From assembly GCF_001045465.1 (NCBI RefSeq), contig NZ_LFND01000003.1, positions 620,001-684,000 on the forward strand: a stretch of DNA of 64,000 bases, in the 5' to 3' direction. A program made the translations under genes and the position numbers. Positions 17,781 through 25,526 of this stretch are shown piece after piece. Below the pieces are notes generated by a model. The model did not search any database. It was not told the origin of the DNA and was given only the letters and a program-made list of their open reading frames with translations. Numbering within the stretch: position 1 is the first letter of the stretch; each line of letters opens with the position of its first letter. Origin of the DNA: Chryseobacterium angstadtii. GTDB lineage: Bacteria > Bacteroidota > Bacteroidia > Flavobacteriales > Weeksellaceae.

Positions 17781-18353
17781 TTACTTTTTTATCGCTGCAA
17801 TTGCTGCTTCATAATTCGGTTCCTGTGAAATATCGGCTACCTGCTCTTCATAGATAATTTTTCCTGAAGGATCTATGACAACAACAGCTCTGCTTAACAA
17901 TCCCTTCATGGCAGAATCTGTAATTTCTACACCATAAGTTTTTCCGAAATCTGAACGGAAATCTGAAAGCATCACTACATTCTTGATTCCTTCTGCGCCA
18001 CAAAATCTTTTCTGGGCAAAAGGCAGGTCTTTGGAAATACAAAGAACAACCGTATTGGGAATACTCGCTGCATCTTCATTAAAATGATGTACAGAAGCGG
18101 AACAAACACCTGTATCTACACTTGGGAAAATATTAAGGATCATAAATTTTCCTTTGTAAGAATCAAGGGTTTGATCTTTCATCGTCATATCCGTAAGCGT
18201 AAATTGGGGTGCTGCTTTATTTACTGCCGGCAGTTTGGCGTAAGTGTGTACTGGTTTTCCTCCCATCAGAACAGTATTTGCTGTTTTGCTATTTTGAGCG
18301 AAAATAAATGCTGAGAAGAACACTAATGTGCTGAAAGCTAATTTTGACAACAT
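17781..18353 (-). CDS. tpx: Thiol peroxidase with signal peptide (exported Tpx)
   Basis: 190 residues. An N-terminal signal (MLSKLAFSTLVFFSAFIFAQ) precedes a complete Tpx core: PAVNKAAPQFTLTD, FPSVDTGVCSASVHHFNE with the peroxidatic Cys in the (D)TxVC motif, KDLPFAQKRFCGAEGIKNV with the resolving Cys, and LLSRAVVVIDPSGKIIYEEQV. It reduces hydroperoxides with thioredoxin-type donors. A signal peptide is unusual for Tpx and suggests the periplasm; how it is re-reduced there is unknown. A second, cytosolic Tpx is at 37184. It has its own leader and a shared terminator with the plug-like gene. Confidence 0.9.
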   Translation of the reverse strand: MLSKLAFSTLVFFSAFIFAQNSKTANTVLMGGKPVHTYAKLPAVNKAAPQFTLTDMTMKDQTLDSYKGKFMILNIFPSVDTGVCSASVHHFNEDAASIPNTVVLCISKDLPFAQKRFCGAEGIKNVVMLSDFRSDFGKTYGVEITDSAMKGLLSRAVVVIDPSGKIIYEEQVADISQEPNYEAAIAAIKK

Positions 18354-18529
18354 GAAATTTTATTTTTAGTAAAATTATTCATTTTTTCAGTATCTGACAT
18401 TAATTTTAATTCAAACACCCGCCCAATAGAACAAATCTATCAACAGATTATTTTTAAAATCAATTTTAACGGCTACCTTTATTCTATAAAAATTATAGAG
18501 TAGACTCCAAATTATAAAAAACAAAATTT

Positions 18530-20158
18530 ATGGATTCAGTAAACAAGCCGTTATTTCAAAATATTTTTAAAGGTGAAAGTGAAATTCCTGAAGAATTTAA
18601 AGTTCCCGAAATCCATCAGAATGTCTATCTTCTCAATGGCGAACTGGTAGAATGGAAAGGAGAGGTTCAAAATATTTATTCTCCGGTCTGTATTTCTACA
18701 GAAAGTGGTCTTCAGAGAAAACTTCTCGGAAGTATCCCGAATATTGGTCCTGAAGAAGCTATGGATGTTCTTGAGGCATGCGTTAAAGCATATGATAACG
18801 GTTTGGGAGAATGGCCAACCATGTCTGTTGAAGGCAGAATTCAGTGTATGCAGAAGTTTGTATATCTTATGATTCAGCAGAGAGATCTGGTGATCAGACT
18901 GTTGATGTGGGAAATTGGAAAAACGCTGGCTGATTCCACGAAAGAATTTGACCGTACCGTAGATTATATCAATCAAACTATTGATGCATTGAAAGATCTG
19001 GACAGGGAATCTTCCCGTTTCCAGCAGGCAGAAGGAACCATAGCTCAGATCAGAAGAGCTCCGCTGGGGGTTGTTTTAAGTATGGGACCTTTCAATTATC
19101 CTTTAAATGAGATTTTTACAACGCTGATTCCTGCGCTTATCATGGGAAATACCATTTTATTCAAACTCCCGAAACATGGAGTACTGGCTCATTATCCCTT
19201 ACTAAATGCATTTAAAGAAGCTTTCCCGAAAGGAACTGTAAACACACTCTATGGAAAAGGTTCGGAAATTATTACCCCGATTATGGAAAGTGGAAAAGTA
19301 AATGTTCTTGCCTTTATCGGATCAAGTAAAGTGGCCAACGGACTGAAAAAGCTTCATCCTAAAGTCAATCGTTTGCGCGCCATTCTGAGCCTCGATGCCA
19401 AAAATGCAGCTATCGTAACTAAAAATGCAGATCTTGATGTTGCGGTCAGCGAATGTATTCTGGGCTCTCTTTCATTCAACGGACAGCGTTGTACGGCACT
19501 AAAGCTGATATTTGTTCAGAAAGAAATTGCCGGAGAATTCACGCAAAAATTAAGTGCAGCCGTTTCAGCATTGAAACCGGGACTTCCCTGGGAAAAAGAA
19601 GTGAAAGTAACTCCGCTTCCGGAAGTCAATAAGCCATCCTATCTTAAAGAATGTATAGAAGATGCTTTGACTAAAGGGGCAAAAATTTTAAATGAAAACG
19701 GAGGATTTACTGAGGAGTCTTTTGTTTTTCCTGCTGTGGTATATCCCGTGAACAGTGATATGAAGCTCTACCATGAAGAGCAGTTTGGCCCGGTAATCCC
19801 GGTGGTTCCGTTTGAAGATATAGAAGAGCCCATAGAGTATCAGGTGAATGCATCGCATGGAATGCAGGTAAGTATTTTCAGTGAAGATCCACAGGAAGTT
19901 TCCAGATTGATTGATCCGTTCGTGAATTTGGTGAGCCGTGTTAATATCAACTGTCAGGCACAGCGTGGTCCGGATGTCTTTCCGTTTACAGGAAGAAAAG
20001 ACAGTGCAGAAGGAACACTTTCTGTTTTTGATGCCCTCCGTTCATTCTCTATCAGATCCCTGGTTGCGGCAAAGCTCACAGATTCCAATAAAAAATTATT
20101 GAATACCATTGTGAGAGAACATGATTCTAATTTTTTAAGTACCGATTATATTTTCTAG
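18530..20158 (+). CDS. gapN: GapN-like NADP-dependent glyceraldehyde-3-phosphate dehydrogenase
   Basis: 542 residues of the aldehyde dehydrogenase superfamily, class GAPN/ALDH11: APLGVVLSMGPFNYPLNE, cofactor-loop IGSSKVANGLKK, catalytic Cys C321 in FNGQRCTALK, HEEQFGPVIPVV and AQRGPDVFPFTGRKDS. It would oxidise glyceraldehyde-3-phosphate irreversibly to 3-phosphoglycerate giving NADPH. Oddly, the usual ALDH general-base motif LELGGK reads LSLDAK here (S287-L-D289-A-K291), so the standard Glu is absent and the nearest acid is shifted two positions. This may mark a subfamily rather than loss of function. ATG 18530 has an A-rich leader. Monocistronic. Confidence 0.87.
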   Translation: MDSVNKPLFQNIFKGESEIPEEFKVPEIHQNVYLLNGELVEWKGEVQNIYSPVCISTESGLQRKLLGSIPNIGPEEAMDVLEACVKAYDNGLGEWPTMSVEGRIQCMQKFVYLMIQQRDLVIRLLMWEIGKTLADSTKEFDRTVDYINQTIDALKDLDRESSRFQQAEGTIAQIRRAPLGVVLSMGPFNYPLNEIFTTLIPALIMGNTILFKLPKHGVLAHYPLLNAFKEAFPKGTVNTLYGKGSEIITPIMESGKVNVLAFIGSSKVANGLKKLHPKVNRLRAILSLDAKNAAIVTKNADLDVAVSECILGSLSFNGQRCTALKLIFVQKEIAGEFTQKLSAAVSALKPGLPWEKEVKVTPLPEVNKPSYLKECIEDALTKGAKILNENGGFTEESFVFPAVVYPVNSDMKLYHEEQFGPVIPVVPFEDIEEPIEYQVNASHGMQVSIFSEDPQEVSRLIDPFVNLVSRVNINCQAQRGPDVFPFTGRKDSAEGTLSVFDALRSFSIRSLVAAKLTDSNKKLLNTIVREHDSNFLSTDYIF

Positions 20159-20269
20159 ACATACTTTTAACTCTATTTAACATAAAATAATAATTCATAA
20201 TAAATTTCTTTATTTTTTAAGGATTTTGTACTTTAAGCCGTGTAGTTTTTAGTTTTTATGTTGAAAATG

Positions 20270-20291
20270 TAGTATTTTGATGAAAATACTA
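20270..20291 (+). promoter_or_regulatory. Perfect inverted repeat before the first ECF sigma gene
   Basis: TAGTATTTT-GATG-AAAATACTA, 9-bp arms and 4-bp centre, ending 22 bp before the sigma ATG. It may be an operator or a weak hairpin. Confidence 0.45.
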
Positions 20292-20313
20292 TTTTATGAC
20301 TAGAGTTTAGAGC

Positions 20314-20823
20314 ATGTCTTTAATGGAAAAAGAGTTTTTGGAAAAAATTGAAAAACATAAAGGTGTTATATTCAAGATTTCTAAAATGTATATGGACAAT
20401 CAGGATGATCAGAATGACCTGTATCAGGAGATCATTTATCAGGCCTGGAAATCATACGCAGATTTCCAAAGGAGAAGTGACTTCTCAACATGGCTCTACC
20501 GAACTGCACTGAATACGGCAATTGTATTTCTGCGTAGCGAAAAAAAGCGTAGTTTTATACAAAATCAGGGAGTAGAGAATCTTGTTGTTCCGCAGGAATC
20601 CTACAATGACGCAGACGATAGAAATATGAAACTGATGTATGAGGCTATTCATCAGCTCAGCCCTATAGATAAGGCGCTTATTTTTTTCTTTTTGGAAGAT
20701 TTTTCAGGTAAAGAAATTGCCCGCCAACTGGGTATTACGGAAGTGAATGCCCGGGTAAAAATGAATAGAGCGAAGGTAAAACTGAAAGAAATTATTGAAA
20801 AGCAAAAGAGCAGCCAGATTTAA
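20314..20823 (+). CDS. ECF-type RNA polymerase sigma factor (pair 1)
   Basis: 169 residues. Region 2 is seen in FKISKMYMDNQDDQNDLYQEIIYQAWKSYADFQRRSDFSTWLYRTALNTA and region 4 in LSPIDKALIFFFLEDFSGKEIARQLGITEVNARVKMNRAKVKLKE, a helix-turn-helix reading the -35 element. It is 11 bp upstream of, and surely cotranscribed with, the membrane protein gene that follows. The paralogue at 24367 shares the opening EKIEKHKG-IFKISKMYM. ATG 20314 or 20323 (MEKEF) are both possible. Unlike the second sigma gene it lacks the GTAACA-N17-CTAACT motif and has an inverted repeat upstream instead. Confidence 0.92.
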   Translation: MSLMEKEFLEKIEKHKGVIFKISKMYMDNQDDQNDLYQEIIYQAWKSYADFQRRSDFSTWLYRTALNTAIVFLRSEKKRSFIQNQGVENLVVPQESYNDADDRNMKLMYEAIHQLSPIDKALIFFFLEDFSGKEIARQLGITEVNARVKMNRAKVKLKEIIEKQKSSQI

Positions 20824-20834
20824 AAGAAAAACAA

Positions 20835-21650
20835 ATGGAGTTAGAAAATTTTAAAGAACTTTGGGATAAAGACAACAGGCAGGATCTGCCTGAGATCTCT
20901 TTTGAGAAACAGCGTGAAATCCATTCTCCGTTGCAGATGCTCAAAATCAATATGCAAACAGAATTCTGGCTGATGGTCGTCACATTACCTACGCTTCTGA
21001 TAGGGTTTCCGTTTGCTTCCGGAGATACAAATATTGTGATCATTTCAGCTTTTGTCGTCACCCTGACCCTGGCATTGATCGTTTATTTCTATGCCCGCTT
21101 TCTTAAACTGTACAAAATGCTCTGCAACAGCAGTATCAACACCAACTATGACTTATTTAACCTGAAAACACAGCTTTTAATATCGAAAGAAATCTACATT
21201 TCCTATTATATTTCCTACATTCCTCTTGCACTTCTGTTGTCACTTGTCAAGATCAATTTTCATTTTGAGGTGAAGTATAATCTTTCCATTTTCGGGATCA
21301 GTTTTCTTATTACACTGATGCTCGTTTGGTTTATTATAAAATATTGGATATATTACATGTATGGGCGCTATATAGAAGATGTTGTTCAGCTTGTGGATGA
21401 ATTGAACGGAGTTGAGCCCAGACCCAAAAGAGGAAGAGGGAACTCTTGGTTTGAACGCTCTCAAAGGTTTTTCATGAATCATTTCGGGCTTAAAGGAAAT
21501 ATACTGAATACTATCTTATGGTTTGTTTCTGTATACATTTTTATCATCATATTTTTAACGTTGGTTCTTTTTCTTTTCATTATTATCGGCGTTAAAATGG
21601 AATTCATTGATGTTCATATCCTTCAAGATGCACTCAACAATCTGAATTGA
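20835..21650 (+). CDS. Multi-pass membrane protein, probable anti-sigma partner (pair 1)
   Basis: 271 residues. A cytosolic N-terminus of about 40 residues (MELENFKELWDKDN...EISFEKQREIHSPLQMLKINM) precedes membrane segments at about 45-62, 68-88, 120-140, 150-175 and 225-255. The N-terminal block recurs in the protein at 24885 (ELKNVWNEDV...EISIEQRNKISLPLEKVRRNM), and both sit directly after an ECF sigma gene, so I infer that the cytosolic part holds the sigma factor at the membrane. It has no zinc-ZAS motif and does not resemble the FecR type. It is longer than its paralogue by a C-terminal hydrophobic region. Confidence 0.78.
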   Translation: MELENFKELWDKDNRQDLPEISFEKQREIHSPLQMLKINMQTEFWLMVVTLPTLLIGFPFASGDTNIVIISAFVVTLTLALIVYFYARFLKLYKMLCNSSINTNYDLFNLKTQLLISKEIYISYYISYIPLALLLSLVKINFHFEVKYNLSIFGISFLITLMLVWFIIKYWIYYMYGRYIEDVVQLVDELNGVEPRPKRGRGNSWFERSQRFFMNHFGLKGNILNTILWFVSVYIFIIIFLTLVLFLFIIIGVKMEFIDVHILQDALNNLN

Positions 21651-21690
21651 TTTATTCTTTTAAAAGATTTGGAATAAAACCTATACATAA

Positions 21691-21724
21691 ACCCGGCAAA
21701 ACTTTTGTCGGGTCTGTTTTTTAT
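21691..21724 (+). terminator. Terminator of sigma/anti-sigma pair 1
   Basis: ACCCGGCAAAA and TTTTGTCGGGT pair around one C (one G-U), followed by TCTGTTTTTT. Confidence 0.8.
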
Positions 21725-21839
21725 ATTAACGAATAAAAAATGCTCCTGCCGGAAAAAGGCTGTTATAAAGCTTTGGGAATAATTTTAAAAATAAAAGAAA
21801 TTAATTTTCACTTTTAATGAAAATTTTTCCATAAAAAGT

Positions 21840-21868
21840 GTAACATTTTTACTTTTATTCTACTAACT
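21840..21868 (+). promoter_or_regulatory. GTAACA-N17-CTAACT promoter, copy 1 (before candidate sRNA)
   Basis: GTAACA at 21840-21845 and CTAACT at 21863-21868. The same pair of hexamers with exactly 17 bp between them occurs at 22216 and 24321. No credible open reading frame follows this copy. Confidence 0.65.
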
Positions 21869-21874
21869 GCTAGA

Positions 21875-22070
21875 AATGTAAAATGTTAGTAACATATTTA
21901 GACTTGTGGTTACTTAAATTTCATACTGACTGTTCAAACCTTAATCAATAGACTTTCAAAAGATCGTTTATGGGTTAAAATTATTTTTGTACCGCGGCAT
22001 TTTTTGCCGGAAAAACTAAAAAAAACACACAATGGGGCCTGGCAGGAAAATTTTCCTGTTGGGTTTTTTT
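21875..22070 (+). ncRNA. Candidate small RNA between ECF-type promoter and terminator
   Basis: The stretch starts about 7 bp after the CTAACT box of copy 1 and ends in a clear terminator (CCTGGCAGGAAAA/TTTTCCTGTTGGG at 22038-22063, then seven T). It holds no reading frame of more than about 18 codons, and the only late ATG (22032) lies in the terminator stem. An internal palindrome ATGTTA-G-TAACAT is at 21884-21896. About 195 nt predicted. It could also be the leader of a longer transcript, but the terminator separates it from the M4 peptidase gene. Confidence 0.45.
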
Positions 22071-22215
22071 ATATTCTTTAGGTAAATACTTTTCCTGGAA
22101 TTATTTTTCTCTATAATAGATTCATTTTTAATCTTTTATCATTTTTTTGTTTCTCTTTTACTTTATGAAACGGAAGTGAACTTAACAATGAAAGTAGTAT
22201 TTGTTTGGAAATAAT

Positions 22216-22244
22216 GTAACATTTTCTAGCTTTTTCTACTAACT
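22216..22244 (+). promoter_or_regulatory. GTAACA-N17-CTAACT promoter, copy 2 (M4 peptidase)
   Basis: GTAACA at 22216-22221, CTAACT at 22239-22244; predicted transcript start near 22251, ATG at 22268. The flanking TTTTTCTA before CTAACT resembles copy 1. Confidence 0.7.
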
Positions 22245-22267
22245 GTGAAATAAAAATTAAATGTAAT

Positions 22268-24250
22268 ATGAAAAGAATAATTATTTTAGCCCGTGCCCTG
22301 GCTTTTGCTGCGGTTTTCGGTTTTGCACCTGTTGCATTAGTACAGGCCCAGAACAAAGGAAAAAAAGAAATTTCAGTGAAGGACCTTCCGAAAATTTCTT
22401 CAACTTCTGTCTTGGGAAATTTTAGTGCCGATTTTAGCGGACAAAATATTTCATCAGATTTTTTAACCAATCATCTTGGAGAATGGCTTGGAACAGGAAG
22501 TGACCATTCTTACAGACTCCTTAAACAGAATAAAGACGAACTGGGAATAATGCATTCGGTTTATGAGCATTATTACAAAGGAGTGAAAGTAATGGATGAT
22601 GTGGTGTTACTGCATGAAAAAAATGGTAAATTAACGTATGTGAACGGTGAGATTATCACAGATATCAATCTTTCTCCAAGACAGCAGCCTACTTCTCAAA
22701 GGATAAGATCAATTATTATTGCCGATCTTAAACCGCTGGGTAAAATTACTATTTCCGGCATTGAAGAGGTGATCACAAAAGTAAATAATGGACGGAAAGC
22801 AGTTCTTTACCACACTTCTAAGGTGGAAGCTTTGTCCATGAAACCTTTGCAGGCTTTTACATATTATATAGACAATGTAACCGGGACTGTGGTGAAGAAA
22901 AATTCAAGGGTTCATGATGCAGATACTCCTTCTACAAGTGCAACGTACTATAAAGGAAATCAGTCTATCACGGTTGATTCTTATAACGGGCAGTTCCGTT
23001 TGATGGATAATGCAAGAAATATTCATACAAGGAATGGGACCAATCTTGATGTAGATACCGTCAATGGCGGAATTATTAACGTTGAAGAATATATCAATCC
23101 CGTAGCAGATTATACGGATGCCAATACAAAACCTCCTGTAGAGGTTCATTGGGGAATGAAAAATGCCTATGATTATTATATGGCAAGACATAACAGAAAA
23201 AGTTATGATGGTAATGGAGCTAAAATAGACAACTATTACAACTTCGATTTCGGAGGATTTACCGGAGGGGCCAATGCTGCCGCTCTTGATACTCCTTTGT
23301 ACGGTGGAATTGTATGTATGCTGTATGGTAACGGAACTCTTTTCGGAGGATTGATTACTTTAATGAATCCTGTAGTGGGAATAGATGTGGCAGGACATGA
23401 ATATTCCCACCTGATTATAGGAAGAAATGGTTTGGGAGGATTAAATTATCAATCAGAATCCGGAGCCATCAATGAATCTATTGCAGATATGATGGGAACG
23501 GCCATCGAGTTTTATTCCGGAGGTACTCCGAACTGGACAATTGGAGAAGGAATTCCTGTTCCTCCTTTTTTTACCAGTTCATATATGAGAAATATGTCTG
23601 ATCCTAATAATGTAGATCCGGGGCCACAGCCTGATACCTATAATGGAACTTATTGGGCAAGTACAGCCAATCCTGATGCAAATAATGATTATGGAGGAGT
23701 GCATACGAACAGTGGAGTAGGAAACTATTGGTTCTATCTTCTTTCGCAAGGTGGTTCGGGAACCAATGACATTGGAAATGCTTTTAATGTAACCGGAATT
23801 ACCATAGAGAAAGCAGAAAAAATTATTTACAGGGCTTTGGTGAATTATATGACCCCTAATACAACCTATATGGATGCCTATAATTTCACAAAACAGGCTG
23901 TGACGGATCTGTATGGGGCTTCCAGCAACGAACAGCAGCAAAATGTGAAAGCATGGTACGCTGTAGGTATCGGAAACGGAATACTGGCGACTAATGAAAC
24001 AACGCGTACCCAGGATCAGTTCAGGGTTTATCCGAATCCTGTAAAAGACGGTGTATTTACCATAGAAAATGATAAAAATAATGCTTCCGCAGAGCTTTAT
24101 GATGTTTCAGGAAGATTGATCAAGGCTGCGCAAAAGCTTAGCAAAGGTGCTAATAAAATGAATGTCAATGATGTTCAGAAGGGTATTTACCTATTGAAGA
24201 TTACTTCAGACGGGAACCCTGTTTCAACAAAGAAAGTTATAGTAGAATAA
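22268..24250 (+). CDS. Secreted M4 (thermolysin-type) metallopeptidase with type A T9SS domain
   Basis: 660 residues. Signal peptide (MKRIIILARALAFAAVFGFAPVALVQAQ); an FTP/propeptide region of about 30-215 with VYEHYYKGVKVMDDVVLLH; the catalytic domain with H377-E378-YS-H381 and the third zinc ligand E403 in NESIAD; and a second active-site His near GGVHTNSGVGNYWFY. The last 75 residues (FRVYPNPVKDGVFTIEN ... YLLKITSDGNPVSTKKVIVE) are a type A type IX sorting domain. It is a zinc endopeptidase released or attached at the cell surface. It lies between two sigma/anti-sigma pairs and has one of the three shared ECF-type promoters. Confidence 0.95.
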   Translation: MKRIIILARALAFAAVFGFAPVALVQAQNKGKKEISVKDLPKISSTSVLGNFSADFSGQNISSDFLTNHLGEWLGTGSDHSYRLLKQNKDELGIMHSVYEHYYKGVKVMDDVVLLHEKNGKLTYVNGEIITDINLSPRQQPTSQRIRSIIIADLKPLGKITISGIEEVITKVNNGRKAVLYHTSKVEALSMKPLQAFTYYIDNVTGTVVKKNSRVHDADTPSTSATYYKGNQSITVDSYNGQFRLMDNARNIHTRNGTNLDVDTVNGGIINVEEYINPVADYTDANTKPPVEVHWGMKNAYDYYMARHNRKSYDGNGAKIDNYYNFDFGGFTGGANAAALDTPLYGGIVCMLYGNGTLFGGLITLMNPVVGIDVAGHEYSHLIIGRNGLGGLNYQSESGAINESIADMMGTAIEFYSGGTPNWTIGEGIPVPPFFTSSYMRNMSDPNNVDPGPQPDTYNGTYWASTANPDANNDYGGVHTNSGVGNYWFYLLSQGGSGTNDIGNAFNVTGITIEKAEKIIYRALVNYMTPNTTYMDAYNFTKQAVTDLYGASSNEQQQNVKAWYAVGIGNGILATNETTRTQDQFRVYPNPVKDGVFTIENDKNNASAELYDVSGRLIKAAQKLSKGANKMNVNDVQKGIYLLKITSDGNPVSTKKVIVE

Positions 24251-24272
24251 TTTTATAGCAAGTAAAGTGGAG

Positions 24273-24304
24273 TCCGGCAGAAGTATTTCTGTCGGATTTT
24301 TTTA
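24273..24304 (+). terminator. Terminator of the M4 peptidase gene
   Basis: TCCGGCAGAA-GTAT-TTCTGTCGGA followed by seven T. It isolates the peptidase from the sigma gene and implies that the latter uses the promoter at 24321. Confidence 0.85.
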
Positions 24305-24320
24305 TTTTGCAGAAATATCT

Positions 24321-24349
24321 GTAACATTTTTTTACATTTAAAACTAACT
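24321..24349 (+). promoter_or_regulatory. GTAACA-N17-CTAACT promoter, copy 3 (second ECF sigma)
   Basis: GTAACA at 24321-24326 and CTAACT at 24344-24349; ATG at 24367. It suggests autoregulation of this sigma factor or control by its paralogue. Confidence 0.7.
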
Positions 24350-24366
24350 CTATAGAGCCCGAAATC

Positions 24367-24867
24367 ATGAACTCATTAGAGCAGGAATTTTTACAAAGGA
24401 TTGAAAAACATAAAGGAATCATTTTTAAGATTTCTAAAATGTATATGTCCGAAAAAGACGACCGCGATGATCTTTTTCAGGAAATAACCTATCAGATATG
24501 GAAAGCTTATCCCAGTTTCAGAGGACAGAGCGAATTTTCTACCTGGTTATACAGGATTGCACTCAATACCGCCATTATTTTTCTTAAATCTGAGAAAAAA
24601 AGAAGTTTTATCTCTAATGAAGACTTTTCCGTGTATAAAATTGCTCAGGATGATTATGATTTTGACAAAGAAGAAAAGTTAACCAGAATGTATGAAGCAA
24701 TCCGCTTGCTGAATGCTATTGATAAAGCTTTTATCTTTTATTTTCTGGAAGACTTTTCAGGGAAAGAGATTGCAGAACAGATGGGTATTTCCGAAGGTAA
24801 TGCCAGAGTAAGAATGAACCGGGCCAAAAACAAACTGAAAGATATCTTAAACTCTAATAACTCCTAA
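24367..24867 (+). CDS. ECF-type RNA polymerase sigma factor (pair 2)
   Basis: 166 residues, paralogous to the sigma factor at 20314 over its whole length (LQRIEKHKGIIFKISKMYMSEKDDRDDLFQEITYQIWKAYPSFRGQSEFSTWLYRIALNTA in region 2; LNAIDKAFIFYFLEDFSGKEIAEQMGISEGNARVRMNRAKNKLKD in region 4). It follows a strong terminator and the third GTAACA-N17-CTAACT copy, so its expression is probably under an ECF sigma factor. The membrane protein gene starts 17 bp downstream. The two pairs look like a duplication of one two-gene module around the peptidase. Confidence 0.92.
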   Translation: MNSLEQEFLQRIEKHKGIIFKISKMYMSEKDDRDDLFQEITYQIWKAYPSFRGQSEFSTWLYRIALNTAIIFLKSEKKRSFISNEDFSVYKIAQDDYDFDKEEKLTRMYEAIRLLNAIDKAFIFYFLEDFSGKEIAEQMGISEGNARVRMNRAKNKLKDILNSNNS

Positions 24868-24884
24868 TTTTTAAATCAATACCA

Positions 24885-25475
24885 ATGAATATAGATGAAC
24901 TAAAAAACGTATGGAATGAAGATGTTTCAGAGGAAACCCCTGAAATAAGTATTGAGCAGAGAAATAAGATCAGTCTCCCACTGGAAAAAGTACGCAGAAA
25001 TATGCGCATGGAATTCTGGTACATCATCGGGATCTTTATTTTTGCATTCATTGTATGTGCTTTCTGCAAACCTTTTAAACTGCAGTTTTACATCACGGTT
25101 CTTATCGCATCAATGCTTTTTGTAACGATCTTCTTTTTCAGTAAATTCTTCAGACTTTATAATGATATTAGCAATCCAATGCTGAAAACCTATGATTCTT
25201 TAAAAGATCTGGTCGCGCAGTTTAATCTCAATAAGCAGTACTATCTTTCTTATTATCTGAGTTTTGTGCCCTTTATTGTCTGTGAAATAATTATTGTAAT
25301 TGAATTTATACCATGGCCAGAACCGATAAGTGAGGTGAAGGCAGCAGTCATACTGATCAGCTCAGTGGTTATAGGACTGTTTGTTCTGTATATAAGTGGG
25401 AAATTCTGGTTCCAACGCTACTATGGAAGATATATTGTCCATATAGAGGATCTTCTGAAAGAGTTGAAAAAATGA
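24885..25475 (+). CDS. Multi-pass membrane protein, probable anti-sigma partner (pair 2)
   Basis: 196 residues. Cytosolic N-terminus (NIDELKNVWNEDVSEETPEISIEQRNKISLPLEKVRRNMRMEFW) like that of the protein at 20835, then hydrophobic segments at about 45-62, 66-87, 115-137 and 148-170 and a basic C-terminal tail with RYYGRYIVHIEDLLKELKK; the same YYGRYI/YMYGRYIEDVV tail motif occurs in the paralogue. Its job is inferred from position: it is cotranscribed with an ECF sigma gene. The gene ends inside the long terminator hairpin. Confidence 0.75.
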   Translation: MNIDELKNVWNEDVSEETPEISIEQRNKISLPLEKVRRNMRMEFWYIIGIFIFAFIVCAFCKPFKLQFYITVLIASMLFVTIFFFSKFFRLYNDISNPMLKTYDSLKDLVAQFNLNKQYYLSYYLSFVPFIVCEIIIVIEFIPWPEPISEVKAAVILISSVVIGLFVLYISGKFWFQRYYGRYIVHIEDLLKELKK

Positions 25476-25524
25476 TTTTTTATAGTTTCGGCGGGCTGAA
25501 AGCCCGCCGAAACTATAGAAAATC
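25474..25524. terminator. Very long hairpin, bidirectional terminator
   Basis: TATAGTTTCGGCGGGCT and its exact complement (17 bp) around loop GAA at 25498-25500; one wobble and six more pairs extend it to 24 bp. It separates convergent genes. Confidence 0.85.
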
Positions 25525-25526
25525 AC

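Noticed and set aside
22032..22083. Seventeen-codon frame MGPGRKIFLLGFFIFFR in the candidate sRNA
   Set aside because: It lies across the terminator stem and T-run, so its sequence is dictated by the hairpin.
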